Under the pieces are notes generated by a model, which worked only from the letters and a program-made list of their open reading frames with translations, was not told the origin of the DNA and made no database searches. The translations under genes were made by a program, and so were the position numbers. This document shows positions 10,721-21,517 of a DNA stretch of 64,000 bases, piece after piece. Position 1 is the first letter of the stretch. Each line of letters opens with the position of its first letter. The stretch spans positions 1 through 64,000 of the forward strand of contig RPFO01001885.1 of the NCBI GenBank assembly GCA_009746045.1. Direction: 5' to 3'. The stretch is from Mesostigma viride (lineage: Eukaryota > Streptophyta > Mesostigmatophyceae > Mesostigmatales > Mesostigmataceae).

Positions 10721-11674
10721 ATGCACGACTTGCGAGGCAACATACCAGCTCCTATTTCTAGACGCCCCTCGCTGAACGAGCGGCAGGCTTTTGTACATAA
10801 AGTGGTGGCCCTGGTGGAGCTGATGGAGGAGTTGAAGATAGAGAAGCCGCTGGAATTTCTTCGGTCCACGCGTTTGTACGACTCGTCAGCAAACCTGAGG
10901 TTTTTCAAGCTGCTCGAGAGGGGAGCAAACAACAAGGCGCCCCTCGATTGGTTTCTGAAGGAGGTAATTCGTCTTTTCCAGCCGAAGCAGGAGGATTTAC
11001 TGATGGAGCACCTCGGTAATTTCGTCGGCTGGATGTGCCCTCCGGGGTGTGATCGCTTGGAGAACTTCCGGGAGTACTGCGATATGCTGGACGAGAGTAT
11101 AATTCCGTGGGATCCGGCAGTCCAGCTTATTCAATGGGTCCGGGCGGCGGATTTTAGCCCGGAGGAGCGGACGTGCGTCATGTCCCAGTTGAGCGGTTGC
11201 TTGGCTGACCTGGTCGAGGGTCGTCGTCGCTTGGAGACGCTGTTGAGCGGATCGAAGCTGGCCGATCTGACTGCCAGAACTGCAAAGGTAAGCAAGGTGA
11301 GTGAGTCCCCTGCTAACATGCAGTCTTTGGCAGCCGAGGTCAACCGTATGCACACGTTGCTGGGTCGCTTGTCCGTTCCTGCTCAAGGGTCGCAGCTGGC
11401 TGTGTGCACTTTTTGCGGCAAGTCTGGCCATGCAGCAGCTGTGTGCAGGTCAAGACAGAAGCAAGCTGGCTGCAACTACTGTGGAAAGCCCGGTCATATG
11501 GAGGACGTGTGCAGATTCAAGAAGAGGATCATTCATCCAGTTTCCAACAACCCGGCGGGTCGCCCACCTGCTCCTCAAGGGCGGGCCTGCTGGAAGTGTG
11601 GTCGTCTTGGGCATCTCTCCAAGAAGTGCCCCAGCCACAAGAATCCCAGCCCCAAGGATGAGCAGAAAAATTAG
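10721..11674 (+). CDS. gag: Copia-1 gag-like protein with three CCHC zinc knuckles
   Basis: 317 residues from the first ATG in this frame. The N-terminal two thirds are helical and capsid-like. Three retroviral CCHC knuckles follow: CTFCGKSGHAAAVC, CNYCGKPGHMEDVC and CWKCGRLGHLSKKC, which in this family bind the element RNA during packaging. An upstream ATG at 10590 starts an acidic/arginine-rich ORF (MESDRRSSSPADSGDEK) in another frame that runs to 10775; it may be the true N-terminus reached by a shift, or a short leader ORF. The stop TAG at 11672-11674 overlaps the pol frame, which is open from 11662 in the -1 frame next to a run of five A. Expression of pol by -1 slippage there is an inference. 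Confidence 0.88.
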   Translation: MHDLRGNIPAPISRRPSLNERQAFVHKVVALVELMEELKIEKPLEFLRSTRLYDSSANLRFFKLLERGANNKAPLDWFLKEVIRLFQPKQEDLLMEHLGNFVGWMCPPGCDRLENFREYCDMLDESIIPWDPAVQLIQWVRAADFSPEERTCVMSQLSGCLADLVEGRRRLETLLSGSKLADLTARTAKVSKVSESPANMQSLAAEVNRMHTLLGRLSVPAQGSQLAVCTFCGKSGHAAAVCRSRQKQAGCNYCGKPGHMEDVCRFKKRIIHPVSNNPAGRPPAPQGRACWKCGRLGHLSKKCPSHKNPSPKDEQKN

Positions 11675-14600
11675 ATGCCCTGTCAAGTCCTGATGTGACT
11701 GTGCCTTGCACCGGGCTTGCACAGGAAGATGTTACAAATGCGGACGAGGTCCAAGGGGGGCCCCATGGGGACGGGACCCCATATGTATCACAGCCTGAAC
11801 TGATCTCAGACAAGCAATGTTCTTGGGCACATGGGAACCCTTATGCTGTACTCTGTCACGATGATGATGACTCAACCAAGGGAATACTGGCTGAGGTGAA
11901 TGAACCAGCTGGTGCTGCAACAGCTGATGATCAATACTGCTTGCCTGAATGCAATAATAACAAAATAAATAATTTTCCAGTCCTGGCTGATTGTCAGGCT
12001 GAAGGGATTGACATTTCCCACACTGAGTTGGCCAAGAAATTGCATGTTATTTGTGGCCATGGGTCTAATGCCTTGCCCCTGTGTGCTAAGTTGAGAAGCA
12101 AGGGGTTGGTAAGTGCATTGAGGCAAGTTATGGCCAAGTGTGGATGTACCCAGCTGGCCAATAGACCACCTCGTTATCACACGAAAACCCCACCTGTGGA
12201 GAGAGGACATATACAAGTGGATATCCTCTTCTTCTCAGGATGGAAGCACTTGCCGTATATCATGGCAGTGGATGAGTGGTCTAGATATAAGGCCTTAGAG
12301 CCTATGGTCTCCATGCATAAAGAACACTTATATGTGGCTATGCAGTTAGTGCTAGCACATTTTCCTGTGATTACCCACGTGCAAACTGACCTTCAATTCA
12401 GGCCCCTTCAGCAGGTGGCCGGATCTTCTGGATTGGAGTTCCTTGTGTTCGTGGGCCGAGAGGATCATGAGGCTCAAGGGAAGATCAATAAAATGGCCAG
12501 TGAAGTCAAGAAGTTACAGGCATCCGGTGACTACCCGGGGTTGCTCAAAACTAATTACCTGGATAGGACGGCTGCTTGTAGGGCCCTTGAATCAACTTTA
12601 AATGAGGGCAGAGTGTTGAGGATCCCATTTACTGATCTATGGGTGACTCCTAAGGGCCTGAATTATTCTTTGTACCCTGAATCCACGATGAAAGCCTGGA
12701 ATCAATATTTAAATGATGAGCATCTCAGGCTGAAGAGAAAAGATAGATATCGGGGTTCCATGAATTTTAACCAAGGTCAGGCTGTATGGGTCTATAAGGA
12801 GGGACCTCCTCTCAAGAGGGGGAAATGGGAAGGCCCTGCTGTTATTAAGGACCTCCAGGTAGACCAGAAAACTGCTGATGTGGAACGTGATGGAAGGGTC
12901 TACCACGTATCTTGGCACAGGATCAAACCAGTCTTGCCCGATGTAGATGTGTTGGGCCCAAATAATAAGAACAATCCGGGCAATGAAGAACTGGTCGTCC
13001 CATCAGTACGTCAAGAGGTAAACCAAGCGAAGCCAAGCCAAACCCAACTCGGCGGTCTGCTACCCACATGGCAAGAGGCAATGCAGGGGGGACCATCTGA
13101 ATCTGATCTGACCGGTGTACAACGGGATGACGAACAGATGAGGGTTGCTTTGTCCTGCCCTATGACTGCATCTCATGGAGGGAGTTTTGTAGAGCCGGGG
13201 TGTGGCATTGCACTCCCTGCGGGGGCCACAATAGGTGAAGAGGCAAAGCTAAGTGAGGCTGTATCTCTTAAGAGGAAGGTTATGGATTTAACCCCTGGTG
13301 AGCCACAGTTGGCTAAGAATTCAGCCAAGTGTGAATGCCCGATTGCAACTCCTCCTTATTGCAATCAGGAAGGAGCCATCAATGGTTCTGCCCCAGAACA
13401 TGGCCCATTGGGTGGACTGCAGCCATCCAAGAGGCAGAAATTCTCTCTGTCTAATGTTGTTAAGTATTTGCAGCGCCCTAAGGTGGCATTGTTAAATGTC
13501 CCTAAGGAAGATATCCTTCTTATCAACGGGTTCGCAGTGGACAGCCAGGCAGAGGTATCCATTATCAGTCCCGAAGATATAGAGGGTTATACTATCCTTC
13601 CCAGTAAATGGAAACGTATACAAGATTTTAATGGGAAAGTTGCCTACCCCGTGATAGGTGAAATCCATGTCCCTCTACTTGGTACCTTAACTCCTATTTG
13701 CGTAATAGAGGGATATGATGGACCAATCATTATTGGTCAGCCGTTTCTCCTGCAAAAGGGTGTCAGTTTGTATGAAGGGAAGGAGCTCCGTCGGGAGGGA
13801 TGTAACCCAATTCCCCTCAATAACTTTACCTGCCAATTGCCATTGGCGCGTGTGGCGGATGCTATGTGGAGCTCAACCCCTAAGGTGGCATCAATAGCAG
13901 GAAGTAAGTGGGCTAAGGTTCCCCCTGCCAAGGAGCTTATTACTCCTACTGCTTTGGACCCGTCTTCGCTTGGCTTGAGTTTCCATAGTTTGGCAAACAA
14001 AAGTCAAGTGAAGTGGCCGCAACTCTGTGAGGAGTGCTCTACTTATGAAGGATTGGAAGGGTGGAGATCAGCCATGAATAAAAGCTTGGACGAATGGTTC
14101 GAGCTTAACTGCTTTGAGCCCACTAATGAAATGCCTCCAGATGCACAAATGCTTCGCCTCAAACTCACCTTGAAGAAGAAACAGGTGAAAGATGAAAAGC
14201 CGATCCCTCATGTGAGACCAGTCTTGAACCAATTTCATGGAACGAGTGACATGACCAAGGAAGAGTTATATACCCCAGGTCTGTCGCACATAGCATTTAG
14301 GCTGGTACTCTGTATTTTACTGGGTGCCTTGAACAAGGGCCTAGCATACCTGGCTGCAGTAATGGACTTTACCAGAGCGTTTCTGCACAGCAGTCAGAAG
14401 GTGGCTGAGAATCTCTGGAAAGGCCACAGACCCCTCTTCGTAAGGACGCCAAAGTTCTGGCTCCCCGAAGTTCATGCCAAGTATATGAAGATCCTAAAAG
14501 GGGTAGAAGGTCTGACCAGTAGTCCAGCTATCTGGAGGAAGACATTGGAGCCATTCCTGACAGGATTGGGCTTCACTGTGAGTACATTATGTCCTAGCCT

Positions 14601-15567
14601 GTTCGTAAGAAAGGCTAAAGGAAATCCTGCAGTGCTAATGCTACATGGGGATGATACCTTCCATATGGGAGAGGCAGACTGGGTTCACAATATTCATGCC
14701 CAAGCTAACGCAACCTTCCCCGTTGGAAAAAGAATAGATCTAACATTTCGGCAATCTGTACCCTACTGTGGCATGGATCTAACCCTGTTCAAGAACGAGA
14801 CAGGATGGCATCTTAAGATGCAACTTTCTAAGGCTTATAAGGATAACCTTCTTAACAGCCTTAAAGAGTTGGGACGCCTTACGCCCAATGATTGCCCCAA
14901 GCTACGGGGAAAGCTGGGCTGGATGGCAGTTACCATAAGTCCTGACTTGGCGGTCATTGCTCGAATGCCTGATGACATTTTAATAAAGATGGGGGTTAAG
15001 AATCTGATAAAATACATTGAGAACTCACCTCCACTTGTATTATCAGGCATTGACTGGGAAAAACCCATTCAAATTATCACATACTCTGATAGCAGCCAAG
15101 AATCTCGCAAGATTGACAAACTCAGGGCGAGGGCTGCTGGGGTCGTGACCGTCGCTAATGCTGCAGGTGTTCCCTCTGTGGTGGCCTGGTATAGCTATCT
15201 GCAGAGAAGAGTCTTTGAGGGCATTGATACTGCAGAATGCAGGGCCTATGCTGAGGCTGTTCGCACATCAATGTATGTTCGCGAACTCCTTCATTGGATT
15301 CTTCAAGCCACAACTGCTCTGCAGTCTTCTATCACTGTCCTATGTGATAACTTGCATGTGGTCAGCTTCATGAACAAGGACAGTGCTGCCAGCCCTGACT
15401 TAGACTACATCGTAGCCAAGGAACTGAGCCAAGGCGTCAAAACCCAGCACATCGAGGGTCGACTCAATGTTGCTGATGCCCTGAGCAAAACCTTTACCAA
15501 GGCTGTGGCAGCCTATGGTCTGCTTAGGGAGCTCATGAGTGGGCGTGGTCCCCTTAACATGGGCTAA
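11662..15567 (+). CDS. pol: Copia-1 pol: integrase, protease, RT, RNase H (unusual order)
   Basis: An open frame of about 1,300 codons with no ATG near its start (the usable first codon is GTG at 11695), so it is probably made as a Gag-Pol fusion. Numbering from 11695: an H-x4-H/C-x-C zinc-like segment near residues 120-155; integrase D176 (IQVDILFF), D232 (VQTDLQF) and E259 (HEAQGKIN); a KWEGPAVIKDLQV segment near 385 resembling a GPY/F module; a retropepsin-like domain with D616 (FAVDSQAEVSII) and GPIIIGQPFL; copia-type RT with D891 (VMDFTRAFL) and HGDD at 984-987; RNase H with D1132, E1181 and D1218 and a final ADALSKTF. The protease therefore lies between integrase and RT, whereas copia elements normally have it first. 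DSQ replaces the usual DSG/DTG. All coding parts are uninterrupted. Confidence 0.88.
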   Translation, partial: AEKLDALSSPDVTVPCTGLAQEDVTNADEVQGGPHGDGTPYVSQPELISDKQCSWAHGNPYAVLCHDDDDSTKGILAEVNEPAGAATADDQYCLPECNNNKINNFPVLADCQAEGIDISHTELAKKLHVICGHGSNALPLCAKLRSKGLVSALRQVMAKCGCTQLANRPPRYHTKTPPVERGHIQVDILFFSGWKHLPYIMAVDEWSRYKALEPMVSMHKEHLYVAMQLVLAHFPVITHVQTDLQFRPLQQVAGSSGLEFLVFVGREDHEAQGKINKMASEVKKLQASGDYPGLLKTNYLDRTAACRALESTLNEGRVLRIPFTDLWVTPKGLNYSLYPESTMKAWNQYLNDEHLRLKRKDRYRGSMNFNQGQAVWVYKEGPPLKRGKWEGPAVIKDLQVDQKTADVERDGRVYHVSWHRIKPVLPDVDVLGPNNKNNPGNEELVVPSVRQEVNQAKPSQTQLGGLLPTWQEAMQGGPSESDLTGVQRDDEQMRVALSCPMTASHGGSFVEPGCGIALPAGATIGEEAKLSEAVSLKRKVMDLTPGEPQLAKNSAKCECPIATPPYCNQEGAINGSAPEHGPLGGLQPSKRQKFSLSNVVKYLQRPKVALLNVPKEDILLINGFAVDSQAEVSIISPEDIEGYTILPSKWKRIQDFNGKVAYPVIGEIHVPLLGTLTPICVIEGYDGPIIIGQPFLLQKGVSLYEGKELRREGCNPIPLNNFTCQLPLARVADAMWSSTPKVASIAGSKWAKVPPAKELITPTALDPSSLGLSFHSLANKSQVKWPQLCEECSTYEGLEGWRSAMNKSLDEWFELNCFEPTNEMPPDAQMLRLKLTLKKKQVKDEKPIPHVRPVLNQFHGTSDMTKEELYTPGLSHIAFRLVLCILLGALNKGLAYLAAVMDFTRAFLHSSQKVAENLWKGHRPLFVRTPKFWLPEVHAKYMKILKGVEGLTSSPAIWRKTLEPFLTGLGFTVSTLCPSLFVRKAKGNPAVLMLHGDDTFHMGEADWVHNIHAQANATFPVGKRIDLTFRQSVPYCGMDLTLFKNETGWHLKMQLSKAYKDNLLNSLKELGRLTPNDCPKLRGKLGWMAVTISPDLAVIARMPDDILIKMGVKNLIKYIENSPPLVLSGIDWEKPIQIITYSDSSQESRKIDKLRARAAGVVTVANAAGVPSVVAWYSYLQRRVFEGIDTAECRAYAEAVRTSMYVRELLHWILQATTALQSSITVLCDNLHVVSFMNKDSAASPDLDYIVAKELSQGVKTQHIEGRLNVADALSKTFTKAVAAYGLLRELMSGRGPLNMG

Positions 15568-15824
15568 GTCACGACCAGCCGTGGGCCTTGCCTAATGCCC
15601 CTGCGGATAGGTTTTTATCCCTTGAGGTTTTCCCTATCAACGGTTTGGCCGTCTCCTCCTGGACTAAGGTTTTGCATTCCAGAAGCGTGCCGAAGTCCAG
15701 TTCAGGAAAGCAGCTTCACTAGATGTGAAAATAAGCCCGTCAATTGATGCGGCCGATAGGGGTTTAAACACCTCTCAATACATCACATTTGCCGGTCTTA
15801 TTTCACACTTGAAAAGTGGGCTGG

Positions 15825-16280
15825 AGTTGAGCCAGGTGGCTCATATGCAATGGATGCCACTATAATACAGATTAGTACAGCGTTGAAAGAATTAGTATTG
15901 GCATCCGCATAACAGTACAGTAGTAGAAGCCAGTCAGCTGCTAAGGATCGGAATATGTCCTTGGTAGTTGTGCTGCTTCTGGTGCGACGTCAGAATAACC
16001 TACGCCGTACAATCGTATCTAGCGCAAAGTCTTTGTATGCGCCAAGTATCTGCAGTACCAAATAGTTGGTTGCTGCAAGTGTTTCTAGAAGGATCTATTC
16101 CACGTAAGTCATTGACGTGGATTCGTTGACGCAATCAATTGCGCGTTGACGAGAGTGAAAGCGAACGCAATATATTCAATTGCTGTGCGTAAAGTCATTA
16201 ACGAAGTTGAATACGAAAGCAAAGAACATATGTGTGTGTGTTTTCAATTACAAAGCATCAAAACTTGTTCCAGCATAACT
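15825..16280 (+). repeat. Copia-1 3' LTR
   Basis: Direct repeat of 10075-10530, followed by the TTAAA target duplication. Between the pol stop at 15567 and this LTR lie about 257 bp of untranslated sequence ending in the purine run. Confidence 0.93.
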
Positions 16281-16285
16281 TTAAA

Positions 16286-18360
16286 TGCACCCAACAGTGC
16301 AAATGAGCTCAGATTAACCTGGAAGTAAGCAAACACTTTACTTGCAACATCTGCAGGCTGGCTGCAAAGTTGCACCTTGATTGAACACCAACTAGTTACA
16401 TGATTCTGCTGTCACGCGTCACTCTCGCGCAAAATTTGGATATATAATGCACCGGGAGGACCGGCTGGACCTGGAGGGCCAGCGGGCCCCATGGTCGGCG
16501 CGGACCTGGACGTCATATTGGCGTCAGCGCTTGTCGGTGGCGCTGACTCGGGCCATGGCTGACATCATGCTCCGCCGTACGCGGGCTGATTTTGCGGTGC
16601 AGCAGGGCTATTAGGTTCCTCCCGTTAGGCGTTTCCATTGGTCTTATCGTAGTATAGAGCTTTGACATGGCTCTGTACATAGGTTTATAGCTGGGCGTTT
16701 GCTTTGGTTTGAGTGATTTCACTCTGCTGTAAGTAATTATATTTTTAATATATAATGCACCACAGGTAGCGCAAATGAGTTCAGACAGAGCTGAAATTTT
16801 TAATGCAATTTAAATAGAGCATGCTGAACATGATTGCCAAGTATTACCTCAGTCACACCACCGATGACGATGTGTCACAGTGACACGTGACAGCAGCCAA
16901 CATCATATAATAATATTTCCTTACAAGTTCATACCCCATAACAGTACGAGCTGAGGTAAGGTTGATCTCCAACTTGGTTATCTCCACCCATACATGTGGC
17001 ATGCACTTCATCATGGAAATACATGAACAGTTGTCTCTTTGATACATCAATAGTATTAACTACCAACATTCCAATGGTGGGGCGTGTTAAGAGAGAGCAA
17101 CTAGTTGGCAAGTCAAATAGTGGTTCGAAGCAAACATGGCTGCACACTACATTTGCTTGCAGTTGCTATCTAACATCTCTAACACATTAACTAGCCAGCT
17201 AGCTCGCATGCCAAACAATCTTCTAAAGGTGCATGGGCATTTTTTCATGTGTTGTTCATCGTGCACCCTGGACTTACAATCCTAGTGAAGCATGGGCTAT
17301 GCACGGCAGATGGAGGATGTGGCCATGGGCATGCCATGAGCTGATGCCAGCGAAGGTGCTGGCAGCAGGCAGGTCAGGCAGCAGTAGTGGGATCTAGTGA
17401 TGCAGAATAGAGTGGCACATGTGGTAGAAAGTAATGCAGATGGCAGTAGTATGGCCAGTGGCACGAGGCAGCGATCATGAAGGTTATCGGTTATGCAGAT
17501 AGATGTTATGGTCTAGCCTTGAGGTTATGTTGCTACTGCTGCATGATGGAAGGGAAATTTATGTGGCAGGTGGCACGGTACAGCCAGCAGTGGTGTAGTG
17601 TGCAAACCAACTCATTGCATGGGGTGGGCATGTGGTGAAAGCTCTCCATTCAGTGGCAATATACCAGGTCATGATTAATTCTGTGGTGCTGGCAAGTGGT
17701 AGTGACAGATTGATCATGCCAGTGATTGATAGCAATGGTGAGCAGTAGGGTGCCTTCTTTGATACTACTGGCATAATCTGTTGTGCCAGGTGCCAGCTAT
17801 GTCAGCTGCCGATGCTGCTAAATGTGGCCCCAGTTTCTGGTGCTACGATAGAAGAGATGAAGAGGGCCGGCAGGAACTTGTGGCTGCAATCACGATCAAG
17901 GCTGCGATGGGCGAAGTCAATATGGCAGATTGTGGCAGCAATGGTGCAGGGCCTGGCGTTATCGTTTATGGCAGATTCCATACTGAGTTGTAGGGATACT
18001 GCCAGCAGTTACACCAACAGGCGAGACTCATGGTGGTGGACGTTGCTCCTGGTGGGAGTCTATAATATCTGTCATATGGGTATGCGCACACGATGCACCT
18101 GGTGGTCCTCCATGCTAACGACAGGAATGTTGGAATTGCTATGCAATCGTGGCACTGCTAACAACGGCCTAACAGTGGTAGGTGTGTTGGGGTGGTGGGG
18201 AGTGATGTGGCAGTGGTGTGGCAGCAAGCACTTTGGTAATCGTTATTGTGATGTTGTTGTGAGCCCGTAGAAGGTGTCCTGGTGAGATTCATGCCTCTTA
18301 CGCAATGCTGTAAGCCCATTGTGCACTCTGTTGTGCCCGCAACAATATTCATCATCATAG
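16286..18360. other. Gene-poor intergenic sequence
   Basis: AT-rich at first. From about 17330 it becomes cryptically simple, with many GTGGCAG/GTGGTAG-like words. ORFs up to 152 codons occur here but have no coding character. Before the chromovirus inserted, this was continuous with 37787 onward, as shown by the CATAG duplication. Confidence 0.45.
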
Positions 18361-19028
18361 TGTTACGTCCCGTGCCGGACGGTGCGAAAGATCTAATCTA
18401 GCATAAGGTGCAGTTTAATAAGCCGGCATAGCCGCGCATCCGCGTACCGCGATAGCAAGCAAAGATCACAGTAAATTGACTAACTGAGCAGCGGTTTATC
18501 CTCAGCTAGGCCTTATAGCATGATTAATTAATCTAGCTATATAACACGGCATGTCATGAGGCAAATGACATCCGGATTAGTGCCCCTTGGTCTGAGAGAG
18601 TCGTCAACACTCGTTTCATTAATCATCAAACCAAAGAGAGAGAGTCCATCGTCCACAGACCAATTTCACCTAGCTGCGCTACCAAGCTGGCAAGTTGGTG
18701 TGCAGGCGCGCCGACATGCGCGCCGATCTTCCAGATACTGCCGTCAAGCCCCAATAGGTTCTGTCTGACGTCTAGGGCCGGTCCGGCCCCTAGAAGATCT
18801 CGTACTTCTGGCTAGGCCCAAAATAACTGGTCCGGAACATACAAAGTACCAAATAAACACACGCAAGTCCCGAACTTAGGACAAATTCCCAAATAAGTCC
18901 CGAACTGAGTCCTATAGTCCGGCGGACTATGAAAGCGAGCTATCGAAAGTCCCAAACGAATAACAAATGACTTTCGACTTATTTATTGAAGGCATTGTTA
19001 CGCCCATACAAAGGTCTGGGCCGTAACA
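18361..19028 (-). repeat. Chromovirus 3' LTR (intact, 668 bp)
   Basis: Matches the two halves of the 5' LTR except for about four differences that I see, among them one transition near 18470, one near 18525, a 2-bp indel near 18735 and one transition near 18953. The left border follows the CATAG target site. Confidence 0.92.
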
Positions 19029-19972
19029 CTCCTCCCTTCCCCAGGGGACGATAGCTATATCGTCCAGGCTTGGGGCGCACGCAACAAGACAATTAACACA
19101 AACAAACAAACAAGAAAAAAAGAAGCTCTTGCAAGCAAAACAAGCAACACACAAAAGCGACAATTGCCCAGGCTGGGCAGTCAGCTATAGAGAACAATAG
19201 TACAAAATCGGCCATGGGGATACTATGTCCCAACCCCTGTTCGCCAGCGGGTTAGTAAAGCCAATTCTCCCCGGCGTTGCCACACAAGGACAATTCCTTG
19301 ATAGCCGATGGGATGCTGTCGCCATCCCGTTGCAATTCATGAGGGCAAGGTGACTGGACTCTGGATCTCTGGACTGGAACAGCAGGAACAGGAACCCCCA
19401 TAATCCTTCCTGGAATCTCCCCCACTTCCCACAAATCCATCAATTAATTTCCCTCTCACCGCTGCCCTCCCTGGCGACCGCGCTAGTGCAGGGCCGCGGC
19501 AGCATATAAAATTCCGCCAGCGACCCGAATCAGAGGCGCACACCAATCAACGCCATGCAAGACAATTAACCCAATTGATGGGGTCGACCGATACCAATAC
19601 TACCGGATGCATGGTTGCAGGCGACGATGCTTATCACAACTGGGATAATAATCGCGCGTGGCAGACATGTTGCGCGCGACCATGCACAGTGGCGGGCACG
19701 CAACAGTTGGGGTGCGCAACAGTGATCCGCGGGGCGCGCACGCGCCAGCATGTGACAGCATTGTAAACGCCACCGCCGAGCAAAGGCCAAAATATGGATC
19801 ACGGCAGTCGTCATCAGCGACTACGGGAGGTGCTCGCGTGCAGAACTGTCCAATACGGTCGATGCAGGGAGGACCACCAAGCTGAATCACGTCTTGCCTG
19901 TGCGGAGATGCGCGCGCAAGCGCTGAACTCGTCATCCCGTCTGCAAGACTGTCCATGAGGAGGTCGCGACCC
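19029..19972. other. Chromovirus 3' untranslated region
   Basis: Starts on the plus strand with the complement of the polypurine tract at 19029-19042. No further coding pattern recognised. Confidence 0.5.
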
Positions 19973-21321
19973 TCACATTCCTCCAATGCTAGGGCCCACC
20001 CCTCCCGACCGCGCCTTCCGTTGACGATACTCGTGGAGTACCTGGCGACCCTGCTCACCAATTTCCTCGAGGATCTTCCCGGGATTAGCGAGGTGATCCG
20101 CATTGTATGCGAGCTGGTATTCGTTCACGTTGGCGCGCGTTTGAGCGAGGTCTACCCACGTCCCGGTGGGCCAGTACGACATGAATGCGGCCAGGTATTG
20201 CGGGTGCGTGAACATGATTGTGCCCGCGTTCCAATCAATAACCCCACATCCATGCTCCGCAAAGAAACCCCCGCCATGGTCAACACTACGACGCGCACCT
20301 GGAGAGCGTTGAAGCGAAAGCCCGGAGCCCTCACAAAGTTGGGCACAACCCAGTCGAGGAATGCCTCTCCCTCGCACGGAGCATACTTGGGACAGTCAAC
20401 CTTTCGAGGTTTACCATCTACCATGTATTTTGGCAGCTCCCGCTTGGGGCCGTAACGCGTACCAGAACCCTCTGGCGTCGATTCGAGGCAGTCCTGGGGT
20501 CGCGGGGCCGCCCTCCCTGGGTGCAAGTCGAAACAGACTAGCTCGCGCATGGAGCCTCGCTCCACATACGCATGGGTTCCTGCCTCAAAGTGCAGCGGTT
20601 GCGGTCGGTGATAGTCCGCGCTGGCGACGGCCACGAACGGCGGTGGTGGGAGTTCAATGTAGACGGGAACACCCCGAAACTCGCGTAAGGGGCGTACTCG
20701 TTGTGGGCCGGGAAACGCACTGACGTAAGCGCCCACCGTCCATGGCGCCGGCTGTACGATCAACGACCCCTGCGCGGGAGATATAAAGCCCACCGCTGGT
20801 ATCGGGCCACGCCTCTCTGGTAGATGGGCGCGGGACGCCTCCACGCGGGCCACCCGCTCGGAGTAAGTTCGAGCCTCTCGGCGCGGACTCTGGGAATCCG
20901 CGGAGACGCTGCCCGCCGACACCTCGTTCGTACATGCGCGACGTCTAACTTCTCGCTGGGCATCCGGTTCCCCTTGGGGCGTTTCTGGTTGCGCTCAATA
21001 ACCTCGGAAACGGCTTGGTCAGGTCGGTCGAGCCGCCCGTTCGCCGGGTCGGTCCCGTCCCGACAAGAACCGTCATCCCCCCGTTCCCTGGGTCCGAATG
21101 GTTCGCACGGCATCACCGTCCCGTTGTTGGATCGGTGTCACCGCAGGTGTGACAGAACCGCCCGTTCGCCGAGTCGGCCCTGTTTGCACCTGGCGTTGGT
21201 CAGGAGTCTTAGGCTCCGCCAATGGCTGCGGGACGTTCATGTCCATGTCCATCCGCAAGTCAACGTTGTCAGCGAACAACGATATCCCTGGCTCCTCGCT
21301 GTCGGGCTGCTGTGGAAGCAT
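19973..21321 (-). pseudogene. Accessory ORF downstream of the chromodomain, degraded
   Basis: On the minus strand, coding-like stretches follow each other in shifted frames. They are 21321-21073 (MLPQQPDSEEPGISLF...), 21116 to about 20940, 20922 to about 20280 (with GPIPAVGFISPAQGS, VYIELPPPPFVAVAS and DCPKYAPCEGEAFLDWVVP) and about 20300-19973 (with GVIDWNAGTIMFTHPQYLAA and QYLAAFMSYWPTGTWVDLAQ). Joined, they would be about 420-450 residues. No signal peptide, membrane helix or furin-like site is visible, so an envelope role is not supported. I recognise no family. Its place between pol and the 3' LTR and its shared decay with pol suggest that it belonged to the element. Confidence 0.5.
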
Positions 21322-21517
21322 CTGCGATCATCGCACACTCGACTCAAGGCGTGTGAGTGTGAAAAAGGGGTACACTTGATACTAGGCTCTTATACCCAAT
21401 TACCACGATGGTGCGTACACATCGACGTGAATAACACAAGTGCCTTCGCGGCATCCTGGCTACACGTGATCAAGCCCGTTGTCATAGCGCCCCCACCACT
21501 ACTACCTTCGCGGTAGC

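Larger units (their letters stand above)
10075..16280 (+). mobile_element. Complete copia-type LTR retrotransposon (Copia-1)
   Basis: Two 456-bp LTRs (10075-10530 and 15825-16280) look identical by eye, start AGTTGAGCC and end GCATAACT, forming an AGTT/AACT terminal inverted repeat. A 5-bp target duplication TTAAA flanks the element at 10070-10074 and 16281-16285. Inside are an intact gag with three zinc knuckles and a pol open from 11662 to its stop at 15567. All of this indicates a recent insertion that may still be competent. A purine run, GAAAAGTGGG, just before the 3' LTR is the likely polypurine tract. No clear initiator-Met primer site follows the 5' LTR. Confidence 0.93.

Noticed and set aside
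17812-18270. 152-codon ORF in the intergenic region
   Set aside because: Trp/Cys-rich product of cryptically simple GTGG-rich DNA without domain signal.
19973-21321. Envelope gene of an endogenous retrovirus
   Set aside because: No signal peptide, transmembrane segment or cleavage site is visible in any of the frames.
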